In this document: positions 16,071-24,894 of the stretch, piece by piece
How the letters are laid out: every line of letters begins with the position of its first letter
Numbering within the stretch: position 1 is the stretch's first letter
DNA from: Terriglobia bacterium
Lineage (GTDB): Bacteria; Acidobacteriota; Terriglobia; Terriglobales; Acidobacteriaceae
Assembly (NCBI GenBank): GCA_020073565.1
Contig: JAIQEY010000025.1
Coordinates: forward strand, 1-64,000
Reading direction: 5' to 3'
Length of the DNA: 64,000 nucleotides
Translations under genes and position numbers: made by a program
The notes under the pieces: model-generated
The model's input: only the letters and a program-made list of their open reading frames with translations
What the model was told of the DNA's origin: nothing
Database searches by the model: none

Positions 16071-17843
16071 TTACAGCGCGTTCTTGGTCGCGAGAGCCTT
16101 CTCCGGGGACGGAATCATCGGCAAGGTAAGCCGGAATGTGGTCCCGCCGGCCGAGGTCCGCTCCACCAGCACATCCCCGCCATGGTCCTGCACTATCTTT
16201 TGCACCACGGTCAATCCCATGCCGGTTCCGTTCTCCTTGCCGTGGCTCACGAAGGGCTCGAACAGTCGGTCGCGCACCGCGTCCGCAATCCCCGGACCAT
16301 TATCCGCAATGCGAATCTCCAGTTTCTCGCCATCACGCCGCAACGCGATTTCGATCTTGCCCCCATCGGCGGGCACAACCTCGCACGCGTTTAGCAGTAG
16401 ATTCAGCAGGGCGCGTTCCAGCTTCTTGAAATCGAACCAGCCTTCGGTAGACCCGTCGCTGGAAACTGCAATCCGGATGCGCTGGTATTCGGGATGCACC
16501 TTGACGGTCTGGATCGCCTGCTCCACGGCCGACTGCACGTCTCCGTAGGCAGGACGCAAGGACTCCCTAGTACGCGAAAACTCGAGCAGTGATTCGATCA
16601 GATCCGTCATCTGGCTGACGGCAATCCGGATTTCTGCATACAACTCTTCGCGCTGGCTTGCGTTCAGGTCGCTTTCGCACAGAAACTCCGCATTCGCCAT
16701 GATCGCCGCCAGAGAATGCCGCAGATCATGTGAGACCGAACTGGCCATGCGCCCGATCGTCGCCAAGCGCTCCGCATCCAGCAACTCTCTTTGCGTCTTC
16801 TGCAGGCTGGTCCGCATGCGATCGAAGGCGACGGTGACCTCGGCCACTTCATCTCCGCCCTTGGCGTGAAGCGGATACGCATAGTCCCCTTGTTCGAGTG
16901 CGCGCACCCCGGCCACAAGATTTTCCAGTGGACGCGTGAAGGTATGGGAAATCAAGAAGACCAGCAGGCTTCCGGCAAGCACCGCCGTTAGCCCGAGCGC
17001 CAGCAGGAGTTCGTTCAAACTGCGCAGGAATGCAGTCGCCTGATCGAACGACTTGAGGACCCAAAGACTTAGAGCGGGCGCACCTGCGGAAGAAGAAGCC
17101 AGATCGACCGAGGTGGCGAGAAAGCGTTCCTCGCCCAGTCGGACCGGATCCGCCTGGAGCGCCCCTCGCCCAGTCCCTCGGGGCGCGATCCGCAGTAACT
17201 CCGCTTCCTGGGAAGGTTGCAGGGTGCTGCGAACGATCGAGTCTCCGTAGCGAAACACGACCTCGCTAGCCGCGACCCCGCTCACATCGCGGGCCACACG
17301 GTCATCGATCTCGTAGCCGAGTCCCAGATATCCAAGCACTCGTTGTTCGCTCGCCGGACCGAAGTAAATCGCCTGGGGAAAGACCTGGTAGAGATGACCC
17401 TCCACGTACCACCAGTGCCGACTGGCGTCGCGCCCGAGGACTTGAGAGAAAAAATCCTGAGCCTCGCGAACGGTGATCCCGGTTGGCGTTGTCTGCAGAG
17501 CCATGACTTGCCCGGAGGAATCCGCCAACAAGAGCAGATCGCTGCCTGACAAATGCCAGAGATCGCGCGATGCGTCCTGAATGGTCGGAGCATCACTCGT
17601 GGTCATCAACGCGCGAACATTCGGGAGATCGGCCAACAATGCCGCCGAACGTTCCAGCGTCCCTTCCCGCTGTTTCTGAAAGTTGTGAAAGGCGGAGACT
17701 GAGTTCTGCAGGTCGCGTTCAATCCCCAGTCGAACCTGCTTCTGGACCGTGTGCCGGACCACCAGCAGGGTAGTGAAAGTCAGCGCCGCTGAAACCACGA
17801 CCATGGAGAGCAGGAACTTGGTCCGCAGCCGAATTCCGCCCAT
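16071..17843 (-). CDS. Membrane sensor histidine kinase with extracytoplasmic sensor domain
   Basis: A 590-residue kinase. A transmembrane helix near residues 8-28 and a second near 272-297 flank a periplasmic sensor of about 240 residues, likely a double-Cache fold. A HAMP linker (RPLENLVAGVRALEQGDYAY) follows, then the HisKA domain with phosphoacceptor His in SSVSHDLRHSLAA near residue 373, and a HATPase_c domain with N box LLNLLLNACEVVPADG, G1 DNGPGIAD and G2 GTGMGLTVV. AAGGAG precedes the start. It is paired with the response regulator 160 bases upstream on the same strand. The stimulus is not evident. Confidence 0.92.
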   Translation of the reverse strand: MGGIRLRTKFLLSMVVVSAALTFTTLLVVRHTVQKQVRLGIERDLQNSVSAFHNFQKQREGTLERSAALLADLPNVRALMTTSDAPTIQDASRDLWHLSGSDLLLLADSSGQVMALQTTPTGITVREAQDFFSQVLGRDASRHWWYVEGHLYQVFPQAIYFGPASEQRVLGYLGLGYEIDDRVARDVSGVAASEVVFRYGDSIVRSTLQPSQEAELLRIAPRGTGRGALQADPVRLGEERFLATSVDLASSSAGAPALSLWVLKSFDQATAFLRSLNELLLALGLTAVLAGSLLVFLISHTFTRPLENLVAGVRALEQGDYAYPLHAKGGDEVAEVTVAFDRMRTSLQKTQRELLDAERLATIGRMASSVSHDLRHSLAAIMANAEFLCESDLNASQREELYAEIRIAVSQMTDLIESLLEFSRTRESLRPAYGDVQSAVEQAIQTVKVHPEYQRIRIAVSSDGSTEGWFDFKKLERALLNLLLNACEVVPADGGKIEIALRRDGEKLEIRIADNGPGIADAVRDRLFEPFVSHGKENGTGMGLTVVQKIVQDHGGDVLVERTSAGGTTFRLTLPMIPSPEKALATKNAL

Positions 17844-17884
17844 GGTTCTCCTTCCCTACTCGTTAGGTCTCCCGGTCGCTCAGC

Positions 17885-18002
17885 AGGTTGCGGGAAAAGA
17901 TGATCCCTTGATACCCGGCCCCTAAAAGGGGCGTCGGATTTCGAAGGACCTATGGTATCGCTAAAGCGATACACTGATACGAAACCGGTATTTCCGCAAG
18001 TT
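17885..18002. repeat. Modular palindromic element (second copy of the 2822 modules)
   Basis: Outer ends AGGTTGCGGGAAAA (17885-17898) and TTTCCGCAAGTT (17991-18002) are imperfectly inverted. Inside are GCCCCTAAAAGGGGC and GTATCGCTAAAGCGATAC (17955-17972) followed by CTGATAC, the same modules as at 2822-2890. It sits between the two genes of the two-component system. Confidence 0.65.
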
Positions 18003-18003
18003 G

Positions 18004-18726
18004 TCAGGGTACAAACTTATACCCCGCGCTGTGCACGGTGCGGAAGTGCGCAGGGTTGGCGGGATCCTTCTCGAGTTTCTGCCGCAGCTTGAGGATGTGA
18101 TTGTCGACCGTCCGCGTGCTCGGATAATTCTGGTATCCCCACACCGTGTTGAGAAGCTCCTCGCGCGTGAGCACGCGCTCAGCGTTTTGGATCATGAACT
18201 TCAGCACTTTGAATTCCTGCGACGTGAGCTGGACGGGTTTCCCCTCGCGCGACAACTCCATCTTGGTGAAGTCAACTTTTACGTCGTCAAAGGTGAAGGT
18301 CTCAGTCACCGGAGTTCGCGTCGAGCGCCGCATGGCCGTGCGCACCCGAGCCAGAAGCTCCCTGGGACTAAACGGTTTGGTGACATAGTCGTGCGCACCC
18401 AATTCGAGCAACAGAACTTTGTCCATAACTTCGGCGCGCGCGCTCAGGATGATGATTGGCAGTGAAGGAGCGACCCGGCTGATTTCCCGGCATATATCCT
18501 GGCCACCCATCCCGGGCAAACTCAGATCCAGGACGAGCACCGACGGAGTCGCCGCCCGGAACATCTCGAGCCCCGTAACGCCGTCGCTCGCAATGTCGAT
18601 CGTGAAGCCTTCCCCTTCGAAGAGCCTGCGCAGCGCTTTTTGGACGGCTCGATCATCCTCGATGACCAGAATGCGCTCGGAACCGGCGGGAACTGGCTCG
18701 ACTGACGCTTCTGACAAAAACGGCAT
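18004..18726 (-). CDS. OmpR/PhoB-family response regulator
   Basis: About 240 residues. The receiver domain (ILVIEDDRAVQKALRRLFEG) has the phosphoacceptor Asp in VLVLDLSLPGMGG near residue 66 and the conserved Lys in YVTKPFSPREL. A C-terminal winged helix (LTSQEFKVLKFMIQNAERVL, then TVDNHILKLRQKL) binds DNA. It is the partner of the kinase just downstream. The start is uncertain: ATGs at 18726, 18768 and 18792 are in frame and none has an ideal ribosome site; 18726 gives MPFLSE directly before the receiver domain. Confidence 0.92.
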   Translation of the reverse strand: MPFLSEASVEPVPAGSERILVIEDDRAVQKALRRLFEGEGFTIDIASDGVTGLEMFRAATPSVLVLDLSLPGMGGQDICREISRVAPSLPIIILSARAEVMDKVLLLELGAHDYVTKPFSPRELLARVRTAMRRSTRTPVTETFTFDDVKVDFTKMELSREGKPVQLTSQEFKVLKFMIQNAERVLTREELLNTVWGYQNYPSTRTVDNHILKLRQKLEKDPANPAHFRTVHSAGYKFVP

Positions 18727-18945
18727 TTTATGCACCCGTGCCCCCACCACAAGACTGGAGTGAATCATACCTCTAAACTGTAGCCTGAACATGGTTTACA
18801 CGCACGCCGTGGGCACGGAAAATGACGAGGATTTTACAATTTGGTTACAAATCAAGCCGGATCAACCAATTGACTCGATAAAACTGGCACGGCAACTGAC
18901 CTGTCCTCCAAGTGAGAGAACATCATCCGTTTGAACAATTCTTAC

Positions 18946-18975
18946 TTGATTCTGCAGACGGATCCGAGGGATAAT
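18946..18975 (+). promoter_or_regulatory. Likely sigma-70 promoter for the 19062-19774 gene pair
   Basis: TTGATT (18946-18951) and GATAAT (18970-18975) are 18 bases apart, about 90 bases upstream of the first start codon. Confidence 0.5.
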
Positions 18976-19061
18976 GCCACTCTTCCTCCGCCCCTCAATC
19001 GAAGAGGCGAGTCAGCGAGTCCTTCCCTAGCTTTATTCATTCCTGTCGCGCGAGGTGTCTC

Positions 19062-19394
19062 ATGCGGAAATTCAGGTTGCACCAGCTGTTGCTGCTTGTC
19101 CTGCTCATCTTGAGCATGGCAATCATTGCGGTGCCGCAGCAAAAACCGGCGGTCGAGGTTTGGGCGGTGGCGTCGGGAGAAAACAACAAGGTCTATCACT
19201 GTCCCGGATCGAGGTGGTTTGGGGTCGGGAACGGAAAGAAGATTGCAGAATGCCAGGCAATCCACGAGGGTTATCGGCCTGCGCTTGGCACGGGGTGCGG
19301 ATCAACGTGCCTGCAGTCTTCGAGCGTGGCAACACCGGGCTCCGCTCCAACTCGTCGTAACGAGCAGGACGCCACTAAGGGGAGGTCTTTATGA
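19062..19394 (+). CDS. Small secreted protein with a YHCPGSRWFG motif
   Basis: A 110-residue protein with a signal peptide (hydrophobic residues 9-24, cleavage near AVPQQ). The mature part carries VYHCPGSRWFGVGNGKKIAE followed by CQAIHEGYRPA, a pattern seen in short secreted modules where two cysteines in Cys-x(18)-Cys spacing probably bind metal or form a disulfide; two more Cys lie in GCGSTCLQ. Function unknown. Its stop overlaps the next start as ATGA, so the two are translated together. Confidence 0.75.
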   Translation: MRKFRLHQLLLLVLLILSMAIIAVPQQKPAVEVWAVASGENNKVYHCPGSRWFGVGNGKKIAECQAIHEGYRPALGTGCGSTCLQSSSVATPGSAPTRRNEQDATKGRSL

Positions 19395-19774
19395 GCGCTG
19401 ATGGCAACGTCGTGATGAGGTCCAAGGGAAGTGTCGTGATGAGGTCCGAGGGAAGCGTCAGCCAAAAGGAGCTGTCGGTTGTGTGGCAGCTCGTCGTGCT
19501 CGTCACCTTTCTGCTGGCGGTGCTGGCGAGTCATTTTCTTGACTCCTACATGGCCGGTGCCTATCAAGGAGGTGTCTTCGCGGATTGGAGTTGGCACTAC
19601 CTGCTTCTTGCGGCCATCGTGACGGTTGCAGCCTATCCGATCGTGTATCAGAGAGTCAGCGAGAATCGGAACGCCCCTACCTTGGTCCAGATCGCCACGG
19701 TTTTCTTGACTGGGATGGGATGGGACAAGCTTCTCTCGGCTGTGCATTACGTTGGCAAGCCTCCTACAGGATAG
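19391..19774 (+). CDS. Small multi-pass membrane protein with an 8-codon tandem repeat
   Basis: 127 residues with two clear transmembrane helices (residues 31-48 and 66-84) and a third weaker one near 100-112. The N-terminus contains a perfect-phase tandem duplication of 24 bases, giving VVMRSKGS followed by VVMRSEGS, suggesting recent slippage. AGGAGG-like GGGGAGG lies just upstream. No family recognised. It is coupled to the secreted protein before it by an ATGA overlap. Confidence 0.7.
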   Translation: MSADGNVVMRSKGSVVMRSEGSVSQKELSVVWQLVVLVTFLLAVLASHFLDSYMAGAYQGGVFADWSWHYLLLAAIVTVAAYPIVYQRVSENRNAPTLVQIATVFLTGMGWDKLLSAVHYVGKPPTG

Positions 19775-19949
19775 CGACCGTATCGAGCGTCTAGGGGCGT
19801 CGGAGGTCGGACTGCGCTGGTGGCTGAGAGAGCAGTATCTTCCCCCTCTCGGGTTTCAACCACCATCGGAGGAACACGACGCCAAGTCGATGATTCAAAG
19901 ATTGTCGGGTTTTCCTGGGAGCACTAGAGTGCATCAGCCGTTCCGAGAT

Positions 19950-19978
19950 TTGACTTCCCTGACTTTCCTCCGCAGAAT
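19950..19978 (+). promoter_or_regulatory. Likely ssrA promoter
   Basis: TTGACT (19950-19955) and CAGAAT (19973-19978) with a 17-base spacer. Transcription would begin about 25 bases before the mature tmRNA 5' end, leaving a short leader for RNase P removal. Confidence 0.55.
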
Positions 19979-20011
19979 AGAAGTAGTTCTTTGCAGGGCC
20001 ATCCCACAAAT

Positions 20012-20380
20012 GGGGGCGTCACGGCTTCGACGGAGATGCTTGCGGCCCGAAGGCATGCCGGAGTGCACACATCCGTAATCGCGTGCAAAATGATAATTGC
20101 CAATCAACAGATGGCATACGCTGCTTAATTAGTTAAGTAGCCGTCCTCCGCGGCTTTGCCCGTGGGCTGCGGTCGGGACGTCGCACAGCGGGCTGCTCTT
20201 GCCGGCTACGTCTGGGCCGGGAGGCTAAGATCTCAGGCTAGCGGAACGCGTTTCTTGTCCGTTCTGAGCGCGGGCCGCGAACGTCCCAGGGTAATGCCTG
20301 GGGCATGAACGTGAATAAGCATGTAGTCTTCGGACCAGTAACATTTTCGGACGCGGGTTCGACTCCCGCCGCCTCCACCA
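20012..20380 (+). ncRNA. ssrA: tmRNA
   Basis: A 369-base transfer-messenger RNA that rescues stalled ribosomes. The 5' end GGGGGCG pairs with CGCCTCC before an encoded CCA (20378-20380), including the G3-U70 wobble needed by alanyl-tRNA synthetase. The 5' D-loop-like GGCTTCGACGG and the 3' T-arm GGGTTCGACTCCCGCC are clear. The best tag frame starts at GCG 20081 after TAATC and reads ACKMIIANQQMAYAA, stop TAA at 20126-20128; the YAA ending is typical, while Cys and two Met are not. Pseudoknot arms follow. The final 22 bases are duplicated at 53014-53035, making the gene the likely insertion site of an island. Confidence 0.96.
20359..20380 (+). other. Candidate attachment site att-L at the ssrA 3' end
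   Basis: The last 22 bases of ssrA (T-loop to CCA, starting TCGACTCCCGCC) recur exactly in the same orientation at 53014-53035. The 3' ends of tmRNA genes are well-known integration targets for tyrosine-recombinase islands. Confidence 0.65.
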
Positions 20381-21016
20381 CTATCTCCTTTAGTATCAAT
20401 GTATTGCGTGCACAATAAACAATCGTACAGTAGGCGCACAACGTTTTCTGGCAGAGGCGAGTTGCTCTTTGCTTTCACTTCAGCGCCGTATTCACGCGCC
20501 GCTCCAGATCCTGGAGTCCGGGGTCAGAGCACAGGGGATCTAGAAGTGGGTCTTTTCAGGAACATTCTTTGCACGCACCCGCTTTCCATACACGGTTTTC
20601 GACAATGCGCGGTCAGTAAATCTGCAGCAAAACAACTATTTCGGACAGATCTATGCCGTTCCGGTCGGACCACTTCCCAACGGATCCACGTGTGGGCGAG
20701 GCGTAGCCGTCACATTCCATCTCCCTTCCTGTCTACCGCCTCAGTTTCTTGTCCAACAGAATGGCAGCACTGTGGTGACTGATCGTGACGGTGCCACCGC
20801 CCATCGGAACGCTGTAGTCGCCCGTGAGACTATAACTACCATTCCCTCTGTCACCGTGTCCCAACCATTACAGTTCCGTGCGTGCGCGGACAGGCACCTG
20901 ACCGTAGTGATGGCCAACAACAGTCGAGAAAATCCAAGAAAGCGTTTCACGGGACCTCCTCCGAACCCGGCGAGCGCACACCCTTGCCGGTTCTCACACG
21001 TCCAGTTTCAGCTTCA
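20381..21016. other. Gene-poor start of the putative island, coding debris only
   Basis: No intact gene. On the minus strand around 20770-20850 a short run reads GNGSYSLTGDYSVPMGGGTV, then TISHHSAAILLDKK, which resembles the C-terminal beta-sandwich of a secreted glycoside hydrolase, with stops on both sides. No integrase fragment was recognised. Confidence 0.45.
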
Positions 21017-21780
21017 TTACTTGTCGACGACAACCACGTTGTAAGGGTCAATTCCGACTCCGGTGACGGTGGCAACCTGGGTGTTGTGCTGCAGATCGAC
21101 GATGAATACCGTTCCACTCGGTGTCGGATCGGGCAGAGTGTTCGCGCCGCCCGTCACCACCGCAAAACGGCCGTCCGCTGTCACGAATGTTCCCTTTGGC
21201 CGCGCCGGCAGTCCGTCCGCGCGGGTCAGGGGGATGCGAGCGATCTCTGCACCGGGCGCGTGGGCAAGCGCCTTGTGCAGATCAACGATGGAGACGTTGT
21301 TCGTGCGGAAGTTGGCCACGACGATCCGCTGCCCGTCGGGCGTCCAAGACACTGTGAATGGCCGCGCCGCACCATTCGGATCGTCGGTTCCAACTTGCAC
21401 CCGTGCGGCTTCAGCTCCTGGCAAGCCCTGGCGGGCAAGGTCCACGTCAATGATCGAGATAGTGTTTCCCTCGAAACCGGTGATGTTGCTTTCGCGAGCG
21501 GTAACTGCGACGTACTTGCCATTGGGGCTAGAGCGAATACCGAACGGCCCGGTCTGTACCGGAATGCGCGGCGCCACCTCGACGACACGGTTTCCAGCCA
21601 AGGCCGCGTCAAAATCCATGATCGACACGTCTTCTGTACCCGCGTTCCCCGAAATCAGATAACTCTTGCCGTCACTCCCCCGACCGAAAGCAAGGCCCTC
21701 CGGGTCCGGCCAGCAGCCAAAATCCTGCGGATCTACGTCGGAAAGGAATGCCGTGAGTTGGATCGGACTGCGCAGACATG
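21017..21780 (-). pseudogene. YVTN/YncE-type beta-propeller fragment
   Basis: The open stretch from 21628 to 21017 encodes propeller blades (GPFGIRSSPNGKYVAVTARE, RPFTVSWTPDGQRIVVANFR, then SIVDLHKAL), ending NVVVVDK. The same frame stays open upstream to about 21780 and reads QDFGCWPDPEGLAFGRGSDG, with no plausible start or signal peptide, so the N-terminal blades are missing. Such propellers are usually secreted and bind ligands or redox partners. The upstream end runs directly into a fragment of another gene on the other strand, which marks a rearrangement joint. Confidence 0.7.
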
Positions 21781-22130
21781 ACCCCAGAGCGCTGGCAGCA
21801 AATCTGGGCTGTGTACGACCATGCCTTAGCGCTCAAAGGGGACGGGCAGGCAGCGTATCTCGACGAAGCTTGCGTGAGCGACCACAAACTTCGTCAGGAA
21901 GTGGAATCGCTCCTGCGGTCCGAAAATCGCGTTGCCAGCGAATTTCTGCAGACCCCGGCTGCCGACCTCCTGCAACCTCTCCCCCGTGAGAGAAAATACC
22001 TTCCCGCATAGGCCAGCGCGTGGGGGTCTACGAGGTCCTCGACGAAATCGGCCGCGGCGGGATGGGGGAGGTGTATCGTGCGGCCCGCGCGGATGGCCAG
22101 TACTCCAAAACTGCAGTGTTGCTCTGTCTG
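21778..22130 (+). pseudogene. N-terminal remnant of a Hanks-type serine/threonine kinase
   Basis: From ATG 21778 the frame reads MTPERWQQIWAVYDHALALK and LDEACVSDHKLRQEVESLLR, the characteristic lead-in of large Acidobacteria kinases. It stops at 22011. In another frame from 22017 the glycine-rich loop follows: VGVYEVLDEIGRGGMGEVYR. Everything after about residue 120, including the catalytic loop, is gone. So this is a frameshifted and truncated kinase gene. Confidence 0.8.
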
Positions 22131-22442
22131 AGCGTGGTCGCGCAAAAGACGCCCTTGCGATCTGGAAGCTGCCAGCATCCCGGGCAAAGCATTTCAGAGA
22201 TGGCCTGACTACCACAAATGGCGGGACGATAAGGCTCTGATTCCTGAAATAACGAAAAGAACCCGCGTTTCCCAGTACCGATTTGGCGAAATCCTCCTAC
22301 AAGCTGATTTCTGGCCCACAACCGGAAGGTAACGATTGGGCAGACAGTTTCAGTAGTCGAAGCAACTCCGCTCGCGAGCACGCAACCACCAGTAACCACA
22401 AGCTACGCCATCCGTGATTAGCCGCGCGGGCCGCGAAACGGC

Positions 22443-22643
22443 GGGGTTCCCACAGAAAATCGCTCCAATGGCGACGGCACGATCAATGTCATTCACCAGG
22501 ATTCTCCGGACCAGTACACGGCCGTCGACACAATACAAACTGCGCCTCGGGCGAAGACCATCACGCTCGATCCGGTCACCAAGCGTCTCTACCTTTCAAC
22601 CGCAGAATCGGGGTAGTTTGAGATACTGGTTGTGGGGAAATGA
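22443..22643 (+). pseudogene. C-terminal remnant of a YncE-like propeller protein
   Basis: The frame reads NRSNGDGTINVIHQDSPDQY, then TITLDPVTKRLYLSTAESG, stop, and immediately ILVVGK, stop: the last blade and C-terminus of a YncE-like protein with an internal deletion. Its final stop overlaps the metallophosphoesterase start as ATGA, so the two genes were once translationally coupled. Confidence 0.7.
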
Positions 22644-23632
22644 AGCGTCTCCAACAATTGCCGGCTGTGATTCTCTTTCTCGGCTGCTTTGCCTGCTCGC
22701 GCTCGCATTCCCAGGCGCTCCTGGAAATCCAGCCGGCAGAGCTGCAACTGCAGGTGAGCCCGCCCTTCCACTTCGTCGTCTATGGAGATTCGCGCTTCCA
22801 TGATCCCAAGGACACCGAAGCGGCCAATCCGCCCGTGCGTCAGGCGCTCGTGCAGGCGATTGCTCAGACGAGACCCGCGTTTATCTCCTTAGGAGGTGAC
22901 ATCGTCTATAACGGCCATGATGTCAGCGACTGGAAGGTCTGGGACAGCGAAACCGCGGTTTGGCGCGAGAAGAAGATCCCGGTTTACCCCGCCCTCGGCA
23001 ACCACGATCTTCACGGCGACGAAAAGATCGCCTTGGCCAATTATTTCCAGCGTTTCCCGGATCTGAAAAACAGCCGTTATTATTCCGTCCGCGCCGCCAA
23101 CACGCTGATGCTGGTGCTGGACAGTTCTCTCGGCGAGATCTCGGGCACGCAGGGGCAATGGCTCACCCAGAAGTTGGACCATATTCCTGGCGATGTGGAC
23201 TTCATATTCATTGTTCTTCATCATCCTCCCTACACGAGTTCGTCGGATGCCAAGAAGTTCGGAGGCGGACACTCATTCCGTTCCAAGGAACAAGAACTGG
23301 CCAAGACGCTGGAAGCGCGGCAGCAAAACCTTCGCGCCCGGATTGTCGTTTTCTCAGGACACGTGCACAACTATGAACGCCATGAGCACGGCGGCGTTAC
23401 CTACTTCGTGACGGGCGGTGCGGGAGCGCACGCTTATGCCATTGAGCGCGCAACGGACGACCCTTTCCAGAGTAAGGAAGTGAACTACCATTACCTCGTG
23501 GTGGAAGTCGATCGAGATAACCTCAAGATCACTATGCACCGTCTGGACTTGACGAGTGGCACGGCCGTCTGGACGCAGCCTGACTCGGTCGCGATTTCGG
23601 TGCCGGCAGCGAAGGCTGTGAGCGCAAGGTAA
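22640..23632 (+). CDS. Secreted calcineurin-like metallophosphoesterase
   Basis: A 330-residue protein with a signal peptide ending near FLGCFAC, possibly a lipoprotein signal. The dinuclear metal site of the calcineurin/purple-acid-phosphatase superfamily is complete: GDSR near residue 49, GGDIVYNG near 85, GNHD near 119, HHPP near 193 and GHVHNYE near 240. It would hydrolyse phosphomono- or diesters in the periplasm. It is the only intact gene in the pseudogene-rich region and starts inside the stop codon of a dead YncE-type gene. Confidence 0.9.
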   Translation: MKRLQQLPAVILFLGCFACSRSHSQALLEIQPAELQLQVSPPFHFVVYGDSRFHDPKDTEAANPPVRQALVQAIAQTRPAFISLGGDIVYNGHDVSDWKVWDSETAVWREKKIPVYPALGNHDLHGDEKIALANYFQRFPDLKNSRYYSVRAANTLMLVLDSSLGEISGTQGQWLTQKLDHIPGDVDFIFIVLHHPPYTSSSDAKKFGGGHSFRSKEQELAKTLEARQQNLRARIVVFSGHVHNYERHEHGGVTYFVTGGAGAHAYAIERATDDPFQSKEVNYHYLVVEVDRDNLKITMHRLDLTSGTAVWTQPDSVAISVPAAKAVSAR

Positions 23633-23730
23633 ACAACGAAGACAGAGCCTTTTACTATTGGACGATCTTCCTCCGGCATCATGCCGATTTCCAAGTTGCT
23701 CGTCATCCGGGACGGACTTGGTTGGATGGT

Positions 23731-24790
23731 CTAACTCGTCTCCGGAGGATGCCTCACGCGACCGCGCTGCAGATCTCCTGCCCTCCCGAGGGCACTGGGA
23801 TCGGAAGGTAGGGCAATCGGTCCGAGGAGGCCCATCGCGAGCGTACCGGACCCAGTAATACGCTGGAAATGTCTTTTTGGGCTCTTCTCATGGAGAGGAA
23901 CTTCTTCGTCGTCCCCACCAGCCAGTCTTTTCCATAGCAGGAGCGGAACCCCTGCTCGTGTCAGGTTCGGGCGTGCCCGCCAGTCGTCTTGCAGGTATGC
24001 ACCGAAAAGAGCCTGCCGCAGATTGCGTGGCGAAAGCGTGCTGGCAATTCCACCCTGGAATTTCGTGGGCTGGTTGGTGAGAAATCCTTCCAGATTATCG
24101 AAGTTCCAGATTCCATTTGGATCGGTGTCCGCCAGCACATTCAGAAGCACCCGTTCGGCGGCGACTCCGAAGCGGATGGAATGCGTGCCTTTCGTGAAAA
24201 AAGCGTCGTCTTACGGCTGGATCGAATTCCAGTGGTAGAAATAGGTCGGGCTCCCGCCGACCCCACCTGTAAAGTCCGACACTCCACCGCCCATGAGCAC
24301 CTGAGGCGCTTTCCGGCCTGCAAATGCAGTGCCTCCGACACCGAGATCGGTCCGGTCTGCATCCGGATTGATCGCTTTCAGGCTCTGATTGTTGCTGACT
24401 GCTTCGTGGTTGCCACCAATGCGAATGGAATTCGCGAAGCGAGGCGTGAAGATGTGAGTCTCCTCCAGCGCAGCGAACTGCCGCGACGTCACCGTGTCGA
24501 ACTCAACGTTATTCAGCCCGTCGGGCGACGAACAAGGGGTTTTGTCGTACATGTGAGACCCGAATAGGCTGTCGTTGCTGGAGAACCGGTGGTCAACACG
24601 CGCAGTGAGGAAGTTTTCGTTGACCACCTGCTGGCCCACTAACGTGTAGGTTCCCAGATCTCCATTCCCGAAGACCGTGCCGGCGTCGGGTAGATGGTAA
24701 AAGGTAAGAAATTGAGCAGCCGCTGAATCGACTGTAACGGGATGTGGCCTGCAGCCCGTAGGATCGGTTAGGTCCGGGATCTGGAGTTCA
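23731..24790 (-). pseudogene. Decayed Oar-like TonB-dependent receptor fragment
   Basis: Two open segments in different frames carry typical receptor-barrel sequence: 24211-24790 (TARVDHRFSSNDSLFGSHMY, EETHIFTPRFANSIRIGGNH, SPTYFYHWNS) and 23731-24150 (NFDNLEGFLTNQPTKFQGGI, RQALFGAYLQDDWRARPNLT). Both the N-terminal plug and the C-terminal barrel are missing and at least one frameshift separates the halves near 24150-24210. The region from 23633 to 23730 has nothing recognisable. Confidence 0.8.
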
Positions 24791-24894
24791 TGCTCGCTTC
24801 ACCACTCTGGTACAGATTGATCAGAGTCCCGCATGATAGTTTGGGTAAGAAGGACACACAGCTCCAGCTTCAGGATTGAGGAAGTTCGGTGCAC

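Noticed and set aside
20345..20380. Possible tRNA
   Set aside because: The T-arm and CCA belong to the tmRNA; the acceptor pairs with GGGGGCG at 20012, 330 bases upstream.
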